Assembly: GCA_034437535.1 (NCBI GenBank)
Contig: DAOTTZ010000119.1
Span: 1-64,000, forward strand
From: J038 sp034437535
GTDB taxonomy: Bacteria; Chloroflexota; Anaerolineae; Aggregatilineales; Phototrophicaceae
Length of the DNA stretch: 64,000 bases
Reading direction: 5' to 3'
Shown piece after piece: positions 46,718 through 55,387 of this stretch. Below the pieces are notes generated by a model. That model was not told the origin of the DNA. It made no database searches and saw only the letters and a program-made list of their open reading frames with translations. The position numbers were made by a program, and so were the translations under genes. Every line of letters begins with the position of its first letter. Positions within the stretch are counted from its first letter, which is position 1.

Positions 46718-47977
46718 ATGATGAAGAAAGTTGTAATGATCTTTATGTTTATCCTGCTGGTATCCGCTGGAACAGTGGCCGCCCAGGAGGATGACGAAGC
46801 AAGTGACCTGCCGACTGGCACGCCGGAAGACATCTGCGCGGAAGCCGTGCCGGCAGACGAAGCAGAAGAACGCGCTTACGATGCACCGCCGCCGACGGTT
46901 ATCGAACCAGATCAAGATTACTATGCGCTGGTTTGCACCGAATATGGCCCGGTTTATATCGACCTGTTCGAAGAACTGGCCCCGGTGACCGTCAATAACT
47001 TTGTGTTCCTGGCGCAAGATAACTTCTACAATAACCTGACTTTTCACCGTGTCATCGAAGATTTCATGGCGCAGGGTGGCGACCCGGACGGGAACGGGAC
47101 CGGCGGGCCAGGGTATCAGTTCCAGGATGAATTCGTCGGCTTCGTGACGTTTGATCGTCCCGGCCTGCTGGCGATGGCGAACAGCGGCCCCAACACCAAT
47201 GGAAGCCAATTTTTCATCACGACTGTGGTGACAGACTGGCTGAACTACAACCACACGATCTTCGGTGAGGTGCTCTATGGGCAGGATAATGTGGATGCGA
47301 TCCCGGTGACGGAAGAAGCACCGGATGCCGGGCTGGATGCGGTATTGATTTATACCGATCCGACGGCTGTCGAATTTGAGTACGATGCCCCGCCAGCCCC
47401 CACCCGTGAAGATTTCGCTGAAGCCCTGGGTGCATTCCCCGGTCTGCAATCTCTGGTACTGGATGAAGCCGCATCGGGTGATTTCGATAGCGCGGCCCTG
47501 GCCGATACATTGTCCGACGATCTACAAGAGGGGGCCTCAACGTTTTTCGAGACCTACAATCATGATTATGCAGTGGTCGCGTCACACGTCAACGAGAGCT
47601 GTGACCTGGAAACTCTGCCGCTGACCTCTGCTCAGTTTGTCGTCCATGCGTTCGAGACGCGGGCCGATGCCGAAGCCGCCATCGCTGACGAAGCCTTCGA
47701 AACGGTGGTCACAGGTGGGGCTGAAGCCGAAACGACGACTTCAGAGTTCTACGGCCTGCCCGCGTTCCTCACCGATGGTACCACGACCTGCGATGTTGAT
47801 GTCGAGCAGGTGCAATCGTACCGTCAACTGGGGCGGCTGGTGCTGGTGACCAGTGTGACGTACCCGGTTAGCCTGGCCGAACAACAGAGTCCGGCTTTGC
47901 TGGTAGATCAGATCACACTTCAGTTGTATGAACCAGAAGTCGCTGATTTGCTCCGGGCGGAGTCAGTCGCCAACTAA
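46718..47977 (+). CDS. Secreted cyclophilin-type peptidyl-prolyl isomerase with extra C-terminal domain
   Basis: A protein of 419 residues with a signal peptide (ATGATG start, hydrophobic to about 22, then an acidic stretch). The cyclophilin domain lies at about residues 65-215, with FHRVIEDFMAQGGDP (catalytic Arg region), NTNGSQFFITT and HTIFGEVLYG, all typical active-site motifs. The remaining 200 residues have no recognised domain and look like a separate soluble alpha/beta unit, with two conserved-looking cysteines. It should assist folding of secreted proteins. The promoter is not clear; TTCACA with TAGACT at 18 bases is possible. Confidence 0.9.
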   Translation: MMKKVVMIFMFILLVSAGTVAAQEDDEASDLPTGTPEDICAEAVPADEAEERAYDAPPPTVIEPDQDYYALVCTEYGPVYIDLFEELAPVTVNNFVFLAQDNFYNNLTFHRVIEDFMAQGGDPDGNGTGGPGYQFQDEFVGFVTFDRPGLLAMANSGPNTNGSQFFITTVVTDWLNYNHTIFGEVLYGQDNVDAIPVTEEAPDAGLDAVLIYTDPTAVEFEYDAPPAPTREDFAEALGAFPGLQSLVLDEAASGDFDSAALADTLSDDLQEGASTFFETYNHDYAVVASHVNESCDLETLPLTSAQFVVHAFETRADAEAAIADEAFETVVTGGAEAETTTSEFYGLPAFLTDGTTTCDVDVEQVQSYRQLGRLVLVTSVTYPVSLAEQQSPALLVDQITLQLYEPEVADLLRAESVAN

Positions 47978-47996
47978 ATAAATTGTTCTACAGAGG

Positions 47997-48030
47997 CCGT
48001 CAGCTTGTCTTATGTATGGGCTGGCGGTCT
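47997..48030. terminator. Weak hairpin between convergent genes
   Basis: CCGTCAGC (47997-48004) pairs with GCTGGCGG (48020-48027) with one G-U pair and a 15-base loop, followed by TCTT. It lies between the convergent cyclophilin and mevalonate kinase genes. Confidence 0.35.
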
Positions 48031-48962
48031 TAACGCACGGTGGTGATGTAAGTCCGTTCGGCTCCGGCTTGCGTCAGGGCCTGGGCGACGGCCTGTGCCT
48101 GGTGGGGATGAACGAGCGCGATCATGTTGCCGCCACGTCCCCCGCCGGAGAGCTTGGCCCCCAGCGCACCTGCTTTGATGGCCTGTTCTACCAGATGATC
48201 CAGTTCATCTGATGAGACCGTCAATTGGCGCAGGTGAGCGTGATTTTCTTGCATCAGCGGGCCGAGTTGGTCGTAGTCGCCGCTGGCGATGGCTTGACGG
48301 GCTTCGCGCACCAGTGCCCCGATGCGCTGTAAGATCGGCTGAATGCGCTCCGGCGCGTCGTCGTACAACCGGCGGACGTCCCCAACCGTGATCTTGGTCA
48401 GGGCGGTGGTGCCGGTATCCGCGATGACGAAGGTCAGCGGCGCACCGATGGTTAACCGTTCGATGGGGTGACCCTTGATAAAGAAGACCGGTTGTTCGTA
48501 GACGATGACGGTGTTATCAATGCCGCTGGGGGTGCCATGATACAATTTTTCCACCTCGTAGATGACGTGATTCAGGTCATCCGGTGTGATCGTCCGGCCT
48601 AGTGCCTGCACGACGGCGCGTGCAACGGCGGTACTCACAGCCGCGCCACTTCCCAATCCGCTTGCCATCGGGATGTTTGACGTCAGGCGGATGGTAACAT
48701 CAGGTGGTTGTGCATCCAGCGCGATCAGCATCCGGCGGGCCGTCAATGCCAGGGCGTTATCAACGGCTTCGGTATCTAATTCGACCGGCAGAACTTCGTC
48801 GATGTCGGTCGCTTCGATGTGGAGGCCCGGTCGGTTGCTCTGTTGCACCAGGGTTGCTTCTGCCCGGAGTGCGTGTACCGGCACCGCGATAGCCGGTTCG
48901 CCGTAGACGACGGCATGTTCGCCAAACAGGATGATCTTGGCCGGGGCAGTCGCGGTGGTCAT
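48030..48962 (-). CDS. Mevalonate kinase
   Basis: A GHMP-family kinase of 310 residues that phosphorylates mevalonate at the 5-OH. The N-terminal motif APAKIILFGEHAVVYGEPAIA is the mevalonate kinase signature; the ATP motif is PMASGLGSGAAVS, and the C-terminal GHMP motif is KLSGGGRGGNMIAL. It overlaps the end of the prenyltransferase gene by four bases (ATGA), so they form one operon. The next step of the pathway is represented by the decarboxylase gene across the divergent promoter; a phosphomevalonate kinase is not in the window. Confidence 0.94.
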   Translation of the reverse strand: MTTATAPAKIILFGEHAVVYGEPAIAVPVHALRAEATLVQQSNRPGLHIEATDIDEVLPVELDTEAVDNALALTARRMLIALDAQPPDVTIRLTSNIPMASGLGSGAAVSTAVARAVVQALGRTITPDDLNHVIYEVEKLYHGTPSGIDNTVIVYEQPVFFIKGHPIERLTIGAPLTFVIADTGTTALTKITVGDVRRLYDDAPERIQPILQRIGALVREARQAIASGDYDQLGPLMQENHAHLRQLTVSSDELDHLVEQAIKAGALGAKLSGGGRGGNMIALVHPHQAQAVAQALTQAGAERTYITTVR

Positions 48963-49852
48963 TGGATTTCTGGTAAGACGTAAAGGATCAAGACGAAGGT
49001 CAACGCGAACAATATCAGGGTGATTTGCAACGGGCGGTCTTTGAGCAGGACTTCATCCGGTGCGGAGCCTTCCCCGCGCACATGGATTAGATATAAGTAA
49101 CGAAATAAGCCGTACATGACGAACGGCACGGTGATCAGGCTCAGGTTGGCGGGTTCGGTCTCGGTCGGCACTTCGATGGTGTATAGCAGATAGGTGATTA
49201 ATGTGCCCGTCGTCACCATTCGCATCATATCGTCAATCAAGGGCAGGTTGTATTCCTGGTATATACGGCGCACATTGACCGCATTTTCACCCAGGTTAAT
49301 CAACTCTTGCCGCCGCTTACCAACAGCCAGGAACAGGGCCAATAATCCGGTGCAGGCATATAGCCAGGGGGAAAAGTTTTCGACTTCGATCACGACGACA
49401 CCCGACCCCACCCGCATGATAAACCCGATCATGATCGTCAGCACGTCGATGATGACCTGATGCTTGAGTACGAAAGAATAAGCGATCTGCATCAGCAGAT
49501 AAGCCAGCAAGATAGCCGCTAGCGGTGGGCTGAAGACGACTGCGAACGTCAACGCACTCAATGGTAAAATCACCGCCGCCACCTGGGCGACTGCGACCGG
49601 CAATTGACCGGATGGCAAGGGGCGAAATTTCTTCTTGGGGTGCTGGCGGTCGGATTCGATGTCAACCAGATCGTTGATGATATATACCGACCCGGAGATC
49701 ACGTTCAACAGCAAAAATGCTACGATGACCCGTAAGAGCGGTTCTAGATCAAACAATTGACCATCAAAGACGATGGCCGGGAAGACAAACAACAGATTTT
49801 TCGTCCATTGCTTGGGGCGCATGGTGCGGATTAAGCCGAGTAGTGCTTGCAT
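48959..49852 (-). CDS. UbiA-family prenyltransferase, decaprenyl-phosphate phosphoribosyltransferase-like
   Basis: An integral membrane enzyme of 297 residues with about nine helices. The first Asp-rich motif is NDLVDIESDRQHPKKKFRPL and the second is around YSFVLKHQVIIDV. The form with N-terminal RPKQWTKNLLVF-like sequence and the HPKKKFRPL end is that of UbiA members acting on polyprenyl phosphates, such as mycobacterial decaprenyl-phosphate phosphoribose synthase. The likely reaction is transfer of phosphoribose from PRPP to a polyprenyl phosphate, which supplies lipid-linked pentose for the envelope. Other UbiA substrates cannot be excluded. It is the first gene of a minus-strand operon with mevalonate kinase, which makes isoprenoid precursors. 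Confidence 0.8.
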   Translation of the reverse strand: MQALLGLIRTMRPKQWTKNLLFVFPAIVFDGQLFDLEPLLRVIVAFLLLNVISGSVYIINDLVDIESDRQHPKKKFRPLPSGQLPVAVAQVAAVILPLSALTFAVVFSPPLAAILLAYLLMQIAYSFVLKHQVIIDVLTIMIGFIMRVGSGVVVIEVENFSPWLYACTGLLALFLAVGKRRQELINLGENAVNVRRIYQEYNLPLIDDMMRMVTTGTLITYLLYTIEVPTETEPANLSLITVPFVMYGLFRYLYLIHVRGEGSAPDEVLLKDRPLQITLILFALTFVLILYVLPEIQ

Positions 49853-49885
49853 GGGGTCTCCATATCAGCCGCCAATAACCACGCG

Positions 49886-49913
49886 ATTATAGCATCGGGG
49901 CCGCTCAGGACAA
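49886..49913 (-). promoter_or_regulatory. Candidate promoter of the prenyltransferase-mevalonate kinase operon
   Basis: On the minus strand TTGTCC (49913-49908), a 16-base spacer and a perfect TATAAT (49891-49886) lie about 35 bases before the start at 49852. Confidence 0.5.
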
Positions 49914-49995
49914 TCCCGTGATACTCATTCCTCGGACATTCTGGTTTAATTTAAGCGTGGAATACTGACTCTGTTAACGGATTGAGAGGACAATT

Positions 49996-50964
49996 TTGAC
50001 ACAGGCAACCGCCCAAGCTCATCCCAACGTCGCTCTGATTAAACACTGGGGCAATGCCGATGAGAACCTGTCTTTGCCGGTTAATTCATCACTTGGAATC
50101 AACCTGGGTGATTTTTACGTCAAGGCGCAGGTAAGATGGCTTGATGATACGACGTCTGATAGCGTGATGTTGGACGGTCATCCGGTATCTGATGAAACCG
50201 CCCGTTTAATCGCTGATTGTCTCTCGCTTATTCGTCAATACGCCCATTTGAATCATTTTGCCATTGTGGAACTGACGACCAATCTGCTACCAGGGTTTGA
50301 TCTGGGGTTCAGGCCGACGGCGGTTGCCGCGACTCTGTTTGCGGCGGCGGGTGCGGCAGATCTTGCCCTGCCGCAACAAAGGCTCTCCATCTTAGCGCGG
50401 TCGGTGAGTGGGTCAGCGGCCCGGTCTATCCCGCCGGGTTTTGTGGTGTGGTATGCTGGCAACAGCACCGAGGCGTCTTATGCGGAGTCCATCGCCCCGG
50501 CAGAGCATTGGGAATTGGTCGATGTGCTGGCGGTCGTCGGGCAGGGGCACCCGCCCTTGAGTCATCCTACCGCCATAACTAGCGACCTCCAGGCCGGACG
50601 GGTGGCCGGAGCAAACCAACGGATGGAAGACGCACGAGCGGCCATCCTGGCGCGGGATTTCGCGTCTCTGGCAGACATCGTAGAACTGGACACGCACCTG
50701 TTCCAGGCCGTGTTGATGACTAGTCAGCCGCCGATCTTTAACTGGTCGCCGACCACAGTTGCGGTGATGCGTGCCATCCGTAAGTGGCGGGCCGAGGGCT
50801 TGGATGTTTGCTACACGCTGGATGACGGATCGGTGGTGCATTGCATTTGTACTGCTTCTGCCGCGCCGGTTGTCGAGTCGCGGCTTTCTACAATGGACGG
50901 GGTGGCCCAGATATTGACATCCGGTGTCGGTGGGGGTGCGACATATCTCTCGTCATCGGTTTGA
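49996..50964 (+). CDS. Diphosphomevalonate decarboxylase family protein (possibly phosphomevalonate decarboxylase)
   Basis: A GHMP-fold decarboxylase of 322 residues. Family motifs are NVALIKHWGNADENLSLPVN near the start, SGSAARSIPPGFVVW (the ATP loop region) and YTLDDGSVVHCI, which holds the expected catalytic Asp. The enzyme makes isopentenyl diphosphate from diphosphomevalonate, or isopentenyl phosphate from phosphomevalonate in the alternative route proven for the Chloroflexi member of Roseiflexus; sequence alone does not decide. The ATP loop has a Pro-Pro where classical enzymes have other residues (often Gly). The start is a TTG at 49996 with GAGAGGA about six bases upstream. Confidence 0.85.
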   Translation: MTQATAQAHPNVALIKHWGNADENLSLPVNSSLGINLGDFYVKAQVRWLDDTTSDSVMLDGHPVSDETARLIADCLSLIRQYAHLNHFAIVELTTNLLPGFDLGFRPTAVAATLFAAAGAADLALPQQRLSILARSVSGSAARSIPPGFVVWYAGNSTEASYAESIAPAEHWELVDVLAVVGQGHPPLSHPTAITSDLQAGRVAGANQRMEDARAAILARDFASLADIVELDTHLFQAVLMTSQPPIFNWSPTTVAVMRAIRKWRAEGLDVCYTLDDGSVVHCICTASAAPVVESRLSTMDGVAQILTSGVGGGATYLSSSV

Positions 50965-51009
50965 ACTCTGCTTATAATAAGTGCGTGACAAGGTTGAGGC
51001 TATTGGTCT

Positions 51010-52560
51010 ATGTTTGATTTTCTACTTGCGAATGATTTACTGTCTGCATTACTGGCGTTTGCAATTGTCTTGATTCCGTCGGTTATCGTGCATGAATTGG
51101 GGCACTTCCTGGCGGCGCGGGCGGTGGGCATCACGGTATTGGAATTTGGCATCGGGTTTCCGCCGCGTGCGGCGCGGTTATTCATGTGGCGCGAGACCGA
51201 GTTCACGTTGAACTGGCTTCCGTTGGGGGGCTTTGTGCGGCCCTTTGGCGAAGACATGGTACAGACCACCGATGAAACTCAAGATGGCGTCGTACAACAA
51301 ACGGCGACGGCCAGCGGCACAGTCAACACGGAACCGGACGACGACACGCGGCGGGATGACCCACTTTATACCGACCGGCAAGTCCTGGCGGAACGCGGCG
51401 TTCATAACCCGACATCCGTCTATGATGTGAAGCCTATCCCGCGTATTTTCTTCATGGCGGCGGGGGCTTTGGCGAACTTTCTCTTCGCCGTTGTGGTGTT
51501 TATCCTGATCGGTATGATTGGCCTGCCGACAGAGGTCGGCACGCGCCTGGGGCTGGCGGTGGTTGATGACGAGTCGCCGGTTGCGACTGCTGGCCTGCAA
51601 CAGTTGGATTGGATCACCCAGGTCAACGGTGATTGGATCGAGAGTAACCAACAATTCATCCAGGTGCTGGAAGACAACCTGGGCCAGACGGTCACATTGT
51701 CTTTGCGGCGTGTTCAAGACGATGGCGAGACCTTCGGCTCGACGACGCTGGATGTAGATGTAACTGAAGACTTCCTGGCGGCCTGGCAAGCGACTGACTC
51801 TTATGTGCGTGTGACCAGTATCTCAGAGGAATCGCCGGCTCAGCTTGCCGGCCTGGAACCGGACGATCTGATCTTTGCGTTCAACGGCGAGTCGATCCAG
51901 GATACGTTTAACCCGTCACAGACCTTAATTGACCGAACCAACGTCGCCGCCGGGAGCGAGATAACGTTGACCGTATTGCGCGATGGCGAACCGATTCAGA
52001 TTAATCTCGTGCCGCGTGAAGACCCGCCCCCAGGGCAGGGTCGCATCGGCATTGGCATCAGTTCAGAATACACCCGGCCCGATCAAACGTTGACGTTCGT
52101 CCAGGGCGCACAGATCGACTATGTGCCATCGCCCATCGGCGAGTCGATTCAGTACGGTGTGGATACCATCAGCGAGATCTTCCGGCGCATTGCAGAATTA
52201 CCGTCGCGCATGGCATCTGGCAATACACAACCCGGCGAGACCCGTGTCATCAGTATTGTCGGCGTCAGCCAATGGGGCGGCGAGATCCTACAGGACAGCA
52301 TCAGCGAGAACAATATCACGACGTTGCTACGCTACATCGCGCTGATTAGCATCGCGCTGGGTTTTACGAATCTCTTGCCGATCCCGGCGTTAGATGGTGG
52401 CCGCATTGTATTCGCGCTGATCGAGTTGATTCGCGGTAAGCCGATCCCGCCGGAGCGTGAAGGCTATGTGCATATGATCGGCCTGATTTTCTTGCTTTCG
52501 CTCGGTATTTTGCTGATTATCAACGATCTTGCGAATCCCGTAACCGACCTTTTGCCATAA
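51010..52560 (+). CDS. rseP: Site-2 protease RseP-like zinc metalloprotease
   Basis: An M50 intramembrane protease of 516 residues. The zinc motif HELGH is at 28-32 in the first helix and the third ligand is Asp462 in PALDGGRIVF. Two PDZ-like regions lie in the long loop (about 200-345, motifs GLQQLDWITQVNGD and GLEPDDLIFAFNGES). A polar insertion at about 80-140 precedes the second helix. RseP cleaves membrane anti-sigma factors after a first cut, and also signal peptides. The anti-sigma factor encoded at 13450 is one possible substrate in this genome. It has no close operon partner except the HEAT-repeat gene 15 bases downstream. Confidence 0.93.
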   Translation: MFDFLLANDLLSALLAFAIVLIPSVIVHELGHFLAARAVGITVLEFGIGFPPRAARLFMWRETEFTLNWLPLGGFVRPFGEDMVQTTDETQDGVVQQTATASGTVNTEPDDDTRRDDPLYTDRQVLAERGVHNPTSVYDVKPIPRIFFMAAGALANFLFAVVVFILIGMIGLPTEVGTRLGLAVVDDESPVATAGLQQLDWITQVNGDWIESNQQFIQVLEDNLGQTVTLSLRRVQDDGETFGSTTLDVDVTEDFLAAWQATDSYVRVTSISEESPAQLAGLEPDDLIFAFNGESIQDTFNPSQTLIDRTNVAAGSEITLTVLRDGEPIQINLVPREDPPPGQGRIGIGISSEYTRPDQTLTFVQGAQIDYVPSPIGESIQYGVDTISEIFRRIAELPSRMASGNTQPGETRVISIVGVSQWGGEILQDSISENNITTLLRYIALISIALGFTNLLPIPALDGGRIVFALIELIRGKPIPPEREGYVHMIGLIFLLSLGILLIINDLANPVTDLLP

Positions 52561-52575
52561 GGGAGAGCCTACGAA

Positions 52576-53640
52576 ATGAGTAATGATTACGAAGAATTTG
52601 TCGATGAAGAACGCCTGCTCGAAGACTTGCTGGAAGAAGAAGCATTTCGAGAAGACGCCACCGACGAGATCCCGGATGAAGACGACCTGGATAACAAACC
52701 CACGCTCGATGAGGTGGCGCGGGCCTTGCAAACCGATGATGGCAAACGCCCGAATCCGGTGATCGTCTATGGCCTGTCAGAATTATCACGCGATGAGGTG
52801 GCCCAGCTTGACCTGGCCTGGCACGATGTGCCGGTCTCACGTCAGCGGCAGACAATGCGTTACCTAGTCGAAGCCGGAGAGGTGAACTTTCAACTGAGTT
52901 ATCGGTCCTTCGGGCTGGCGCGTCTGTCAGATCATGACCCGCGTGTGCGTGAAACGGCGGTTGAATTGTTGTGGGAGGATCAGTCATTAGAGTTGATGAA
53001 CGAACTCATCGAGATGGCGCGACATGATCCGAATCGCGACGTCCGGGCCGGTGCGATGATTGGCCTGGGCCGGTTTATCCTGGCGGGTGAATTGGGTGAT
53101 CTACCATCAGCGGATACTCAGAGCGCGATTAACCTGGCGGTGGCCTTATGGCAGGACGAGACGACCGACCTGGAAGTACGCCGCCGTGCGCTGGAAGCGG
53201 TCGCCAATTGTAGTCATGACATCGTACCGCAGGCCATCCGTGATGGGTATGCGAGTCCGTATCCGGAAATGCGGCAAAGTGCGATCTTTGCGATGGGGCG
53301 GAGTTATGATAAACGCTGGCGCGAAACCGTGTTGGAAGAAATCGAGAGCGACGACCCGGCCATGCGTTATGAGGCGGCCCGCGCCGCCGGAGAACTAGAG
53401 ATGGATGAAGCCGTGCCTCATCTGGCGCGTTTACTGGTAGAACCCGACCGTGAAATCGTCGAAACGGCGGTGTGGTCGCTCGGTGAGATTGGCGGGCGAT
53501 CTGCGGTGCGTGCGCTGGAAGCCATCGCACAAAAGGCGGAAGAAGATGGTGATACCGCGCTTTATGATGCGATTGAAGACGCGCTGGGGAATGCGATGCT
53601 CGCCAGCGAATTGTCGGATCTTGATTTACTCGATTCATAA
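52576..53640 (+). CDS. HEAT-repeat protein with acidic N-terminus
   Basis: A protein of 354 residues with a very acidic first 45 residues and then a run of HEAT-like helical pairs (for example HDPRVRETAVELLWED, HDPNRDVRAGAMIGLGRF and EPDREIVETAVWSLGEIGG). Such folds serve as protein-binding scaffolds; no catalytic site is seen. It is probably cytoplasmic, having no signal peptide. It follows rseP by 15 bases and ends before a strong terminator, so the two likely share a transcript. Its partner is unknown. Confidence 0.8.
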   Translation: MSNDYEEFVDEERLLEDLLEEEAFREDATDEIPDEDDLDNKPTLDEVARALQTDDGKRPNPVIVYGLSELSRDEVAQLDLAWHDVPVSRQRQTMRYLVEAGEVNFQLSYRSFGLARLSDHDPRVRETAVELLWEDQSLELMNELIEMARHDPNRDVRAGAMIGLGRFILAGELGDLPSADTQSAINLAVALWQDETTDLEVRRRALEAVANCSHDIVPQAIRDGYASPYPEMRQSAIFAMGRSYDKRWRETVLEEIESDDPAMRYEAARAAGELEMDEAVPHLARLLVEPDREIVETAVWSLGEIGGRSAVRALEAIAQKAEEDGDTALYDAIEDALGNAMLASELSDLDLLDS

Positions 53641-53652
53641 GAAGATGGTCAT

Positions 53653-53682
53653 GGCTCCTGCACAAAGCAGGAGCCGTTTTTG
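53653..53682 (+). terminator. Terminator after the rseP-HEAT operon
   Basis: GGCTCCTGC (53653-53661) pairs perfectly with GCAGGAGCC (53667-53675) over ACAAA, followed by GTTTTTG. It faces the convergent SCP2 gene. Confidence 0.85.
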
Positions 53683-53695
53683 AGCCATGCAGGGG

Positions 53696-54016
53696 TTAGG
53701 CTTTGAACATGGACTGTAGCTTCATGGCGAGGCCCATGTCGCCGCTGATCTTGATCTTGCCACTCATGAAGGCTTGCATTGGGTTGGTTTCCCCGGTTGC
53801 GACCTTATAGTAATCATTGACATCTGATTTTAACGTCATCTTCGGGTCATCGGCAGTGCCTTCTTCGGCTGTCACTTCACCATCTTTTACGACCAGATAG
53901 AACTGACCGCCCTCATCACCAGAAAGATCAAACTGAATGGTCGCATCAACGCCGTCAGCCTTATCTGCCTGGAAGCCTTCGACCATTGCGTTTTTAATGT
54001 CAGTTACGTTCGGCAT
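53696..54016 (-). CDS. SCP2 sterol-binding domain protein
   Basis: A protein of 106 residues that fills one SCP2 (sterol carrier protein 2) domain: IQFDLSGDEGGQFYLVVKDGEVT, then ADDPKMTLKSDVNDYYKVATGE and MQAFMSGKIKISGDMGLAMKLQSMF. The domain has a hydrophobic pocket for lipids or other apolar ligands. It stands alone between convergent and divergent genes. The A-rich GAGT stretch before the ATG gives a weak ribosome site. A function in lipid transfer is likely but the ligand is unknown. Confidence 0.9.
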   Translation of the reverse strand: MPNVTDIKNAMVEGFQADKADGVDATIQFDLSGDEGGQFYLVVKDGEVTAEEGTADDPKMTLKSDVNDYYKVATGETNPMQAFMSGKIKISGDMGLAMKLQSMFKA

Positions 54017-54115
54017 TTTTTACTCCTAGTCTTATAATGAAATCGACCATAGTATAACGTCAAACCGCACATTGATAAAGAATAATTTACTCACCGTTAG
54101 ATTAAGGGACGTATA

Positions 54116-55387
54116 GTGAAACGTTTATTTGCATTGTTGCTATGTTGTTTGCCGCTTTTATCATCCAATGCACAGGGCATTGATGTACCCGGCCAGATCG
54201 CTTATATCGGTACGGATTACAACGTTTACAGCGCGAATCTTCAGGCCGATCAACCGCAAGCCCTGACGACCGATGCCTCACGGACGCGGTCTTATCAGTG
54301 GCCCACCTGGTCTCAGGATGGCGCACTGGCTTATTTCTGTTGTGACCCGGCCAGGACGACCCAACCTTACACCGAGATCTTTATCTCACCGGATGGGCTG
54401 GAAGCAGGTAAGGTGCGCTACATTGCCGAAGCCGCGTTGTTTACCTATGCCGCCTGGTCACCGCGCAATTGTGCGGAGGGCGAGACCTGCCGTGATCTGG
54501 CGGTTCTTTTAACCTTGCTCGGCGAATCAGCCTTTGGCGTGGATGTCATCCGGGCGGTGGATGATGAGGACGCCACCGGCGAGATCATCGGGCGTGGTCA
54601 GCCATTTTATTTTAGCTGGAGTCCGGATGGATCACGTCTTTTGACTCAGCGTGATACAGAACGCATTGATGTGTATGACTTTGGTCAATCCAAGTTTAGT
54701 GAATTCACCGAACTTGATGCTGGGCTTTTCCCGGCCCCGGAATGGTCGCCGGTGGATGACCGGCTGTTGGTCGGCTTGCGGAATAGCAACGGACGCTCGA
54801 CCGATCTGGCGATCCTGGCGGGTGATGAGATCAACGTGTTAGAGCGCGGCCTGCGGGGAGAAGTATCGTTCAACTGGTCACCGAATGGCAATGCGGTCGC
54901 CTACCGCACGTTGTTCAGCGAAGGAGCCAGCACTTTGACCGTCGTTGATGCGGTGACCGGCGAGACCATCGCCGAGACACGCAGTGAAGATGTCTTCGCC
55001 TTCTTCTGGTCACCGGATAGCCGTAAGATTGCGTTTATCTCGGTCGCGTCCCCACGCGGAACATTCAACGCGAGTTATAGTCCCACGCCGACTCTGGCCG
55101 ATTTTGTGCAGGAAGACGGTTTGCGCTGGTCTGTGTTAGATGTCGCCAGCGGGCAACAACGGAACTACAGTTCGTTCTTACCTACCAGCGAGATGCTGTA
55201 CTTGTTGAGCTTTTTCAATCAATTTGCCCAGAGCCATAGCATCTGGTCGCCAGATAGCACACACATCGTCTTTAGTGAACTGCGTGAGGACGACAGCCCG
55301 GTGATAAGTATCCTTGACATGTCGCGTGAGGATGCGGTACCGTTTGCCATCGCAGAGGGTTTGATCGGTATCTGGAGTTATCGTTGA
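54116..55387 (+). CDS. Secreted TolB/WD40-like beta-propeller protein
   Basis: A protein of 423 residues with a signal peptide (MKRLFALLLCCLPLLSSNAQG; the cysteines are not followed by a clear lipobox) and PD40/TolB-type blades, such as FYFSWSPDGSRLLTQRD, SFNWSPNGNAVAYRT, FFWSPDSRKIAFIS and SIWSPDSTHIVFSE. These repeats usually form six- or seven-bladed propellers that bind proteins at the cell surface. The GTG at 54116 has AAGGGA seven bases upstream. Its stop overlaps the TTG start of the next gene by three bases, so the three following genes form an envelope operon. Confidence 0.82.
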   Translation: MKRLFALLLCCLPLLSSNAQGIDVPGQIAYIGTDYNVYSANLQADQPQALTTDASRTRSYQWPTWSQDGALAYFCCDPARTTQPYTEIFISPDGLEAGKVRYIAEAALFTYAAWSPRNCAEGETCRDLAVLLTLLGESAFGVDVIRAVDDEDATGEIIGRGQPFYFSWSPDGSRLLTQRDTERIDVYDFGQSKFSEFTELDAGLFPAPEWSPVDDRLLVGLRNSNGRSTDLAILAGDEINVLERGLRGEVSFNWSPNGNAVAYRTLFSEGASTLTVVDAVTGETIAETRSEDVFAFFWSPDSRKIAFISVASPRGTFNASYSPTPTLADFVQEDGLRWSVLDVASGQQRNYSSFLPTSEMLYLLSFFNQFAQSHSIWSPDSTHIVFSELREDDSPVISILDMSREDAVPFAIAEGLIGIWSYR

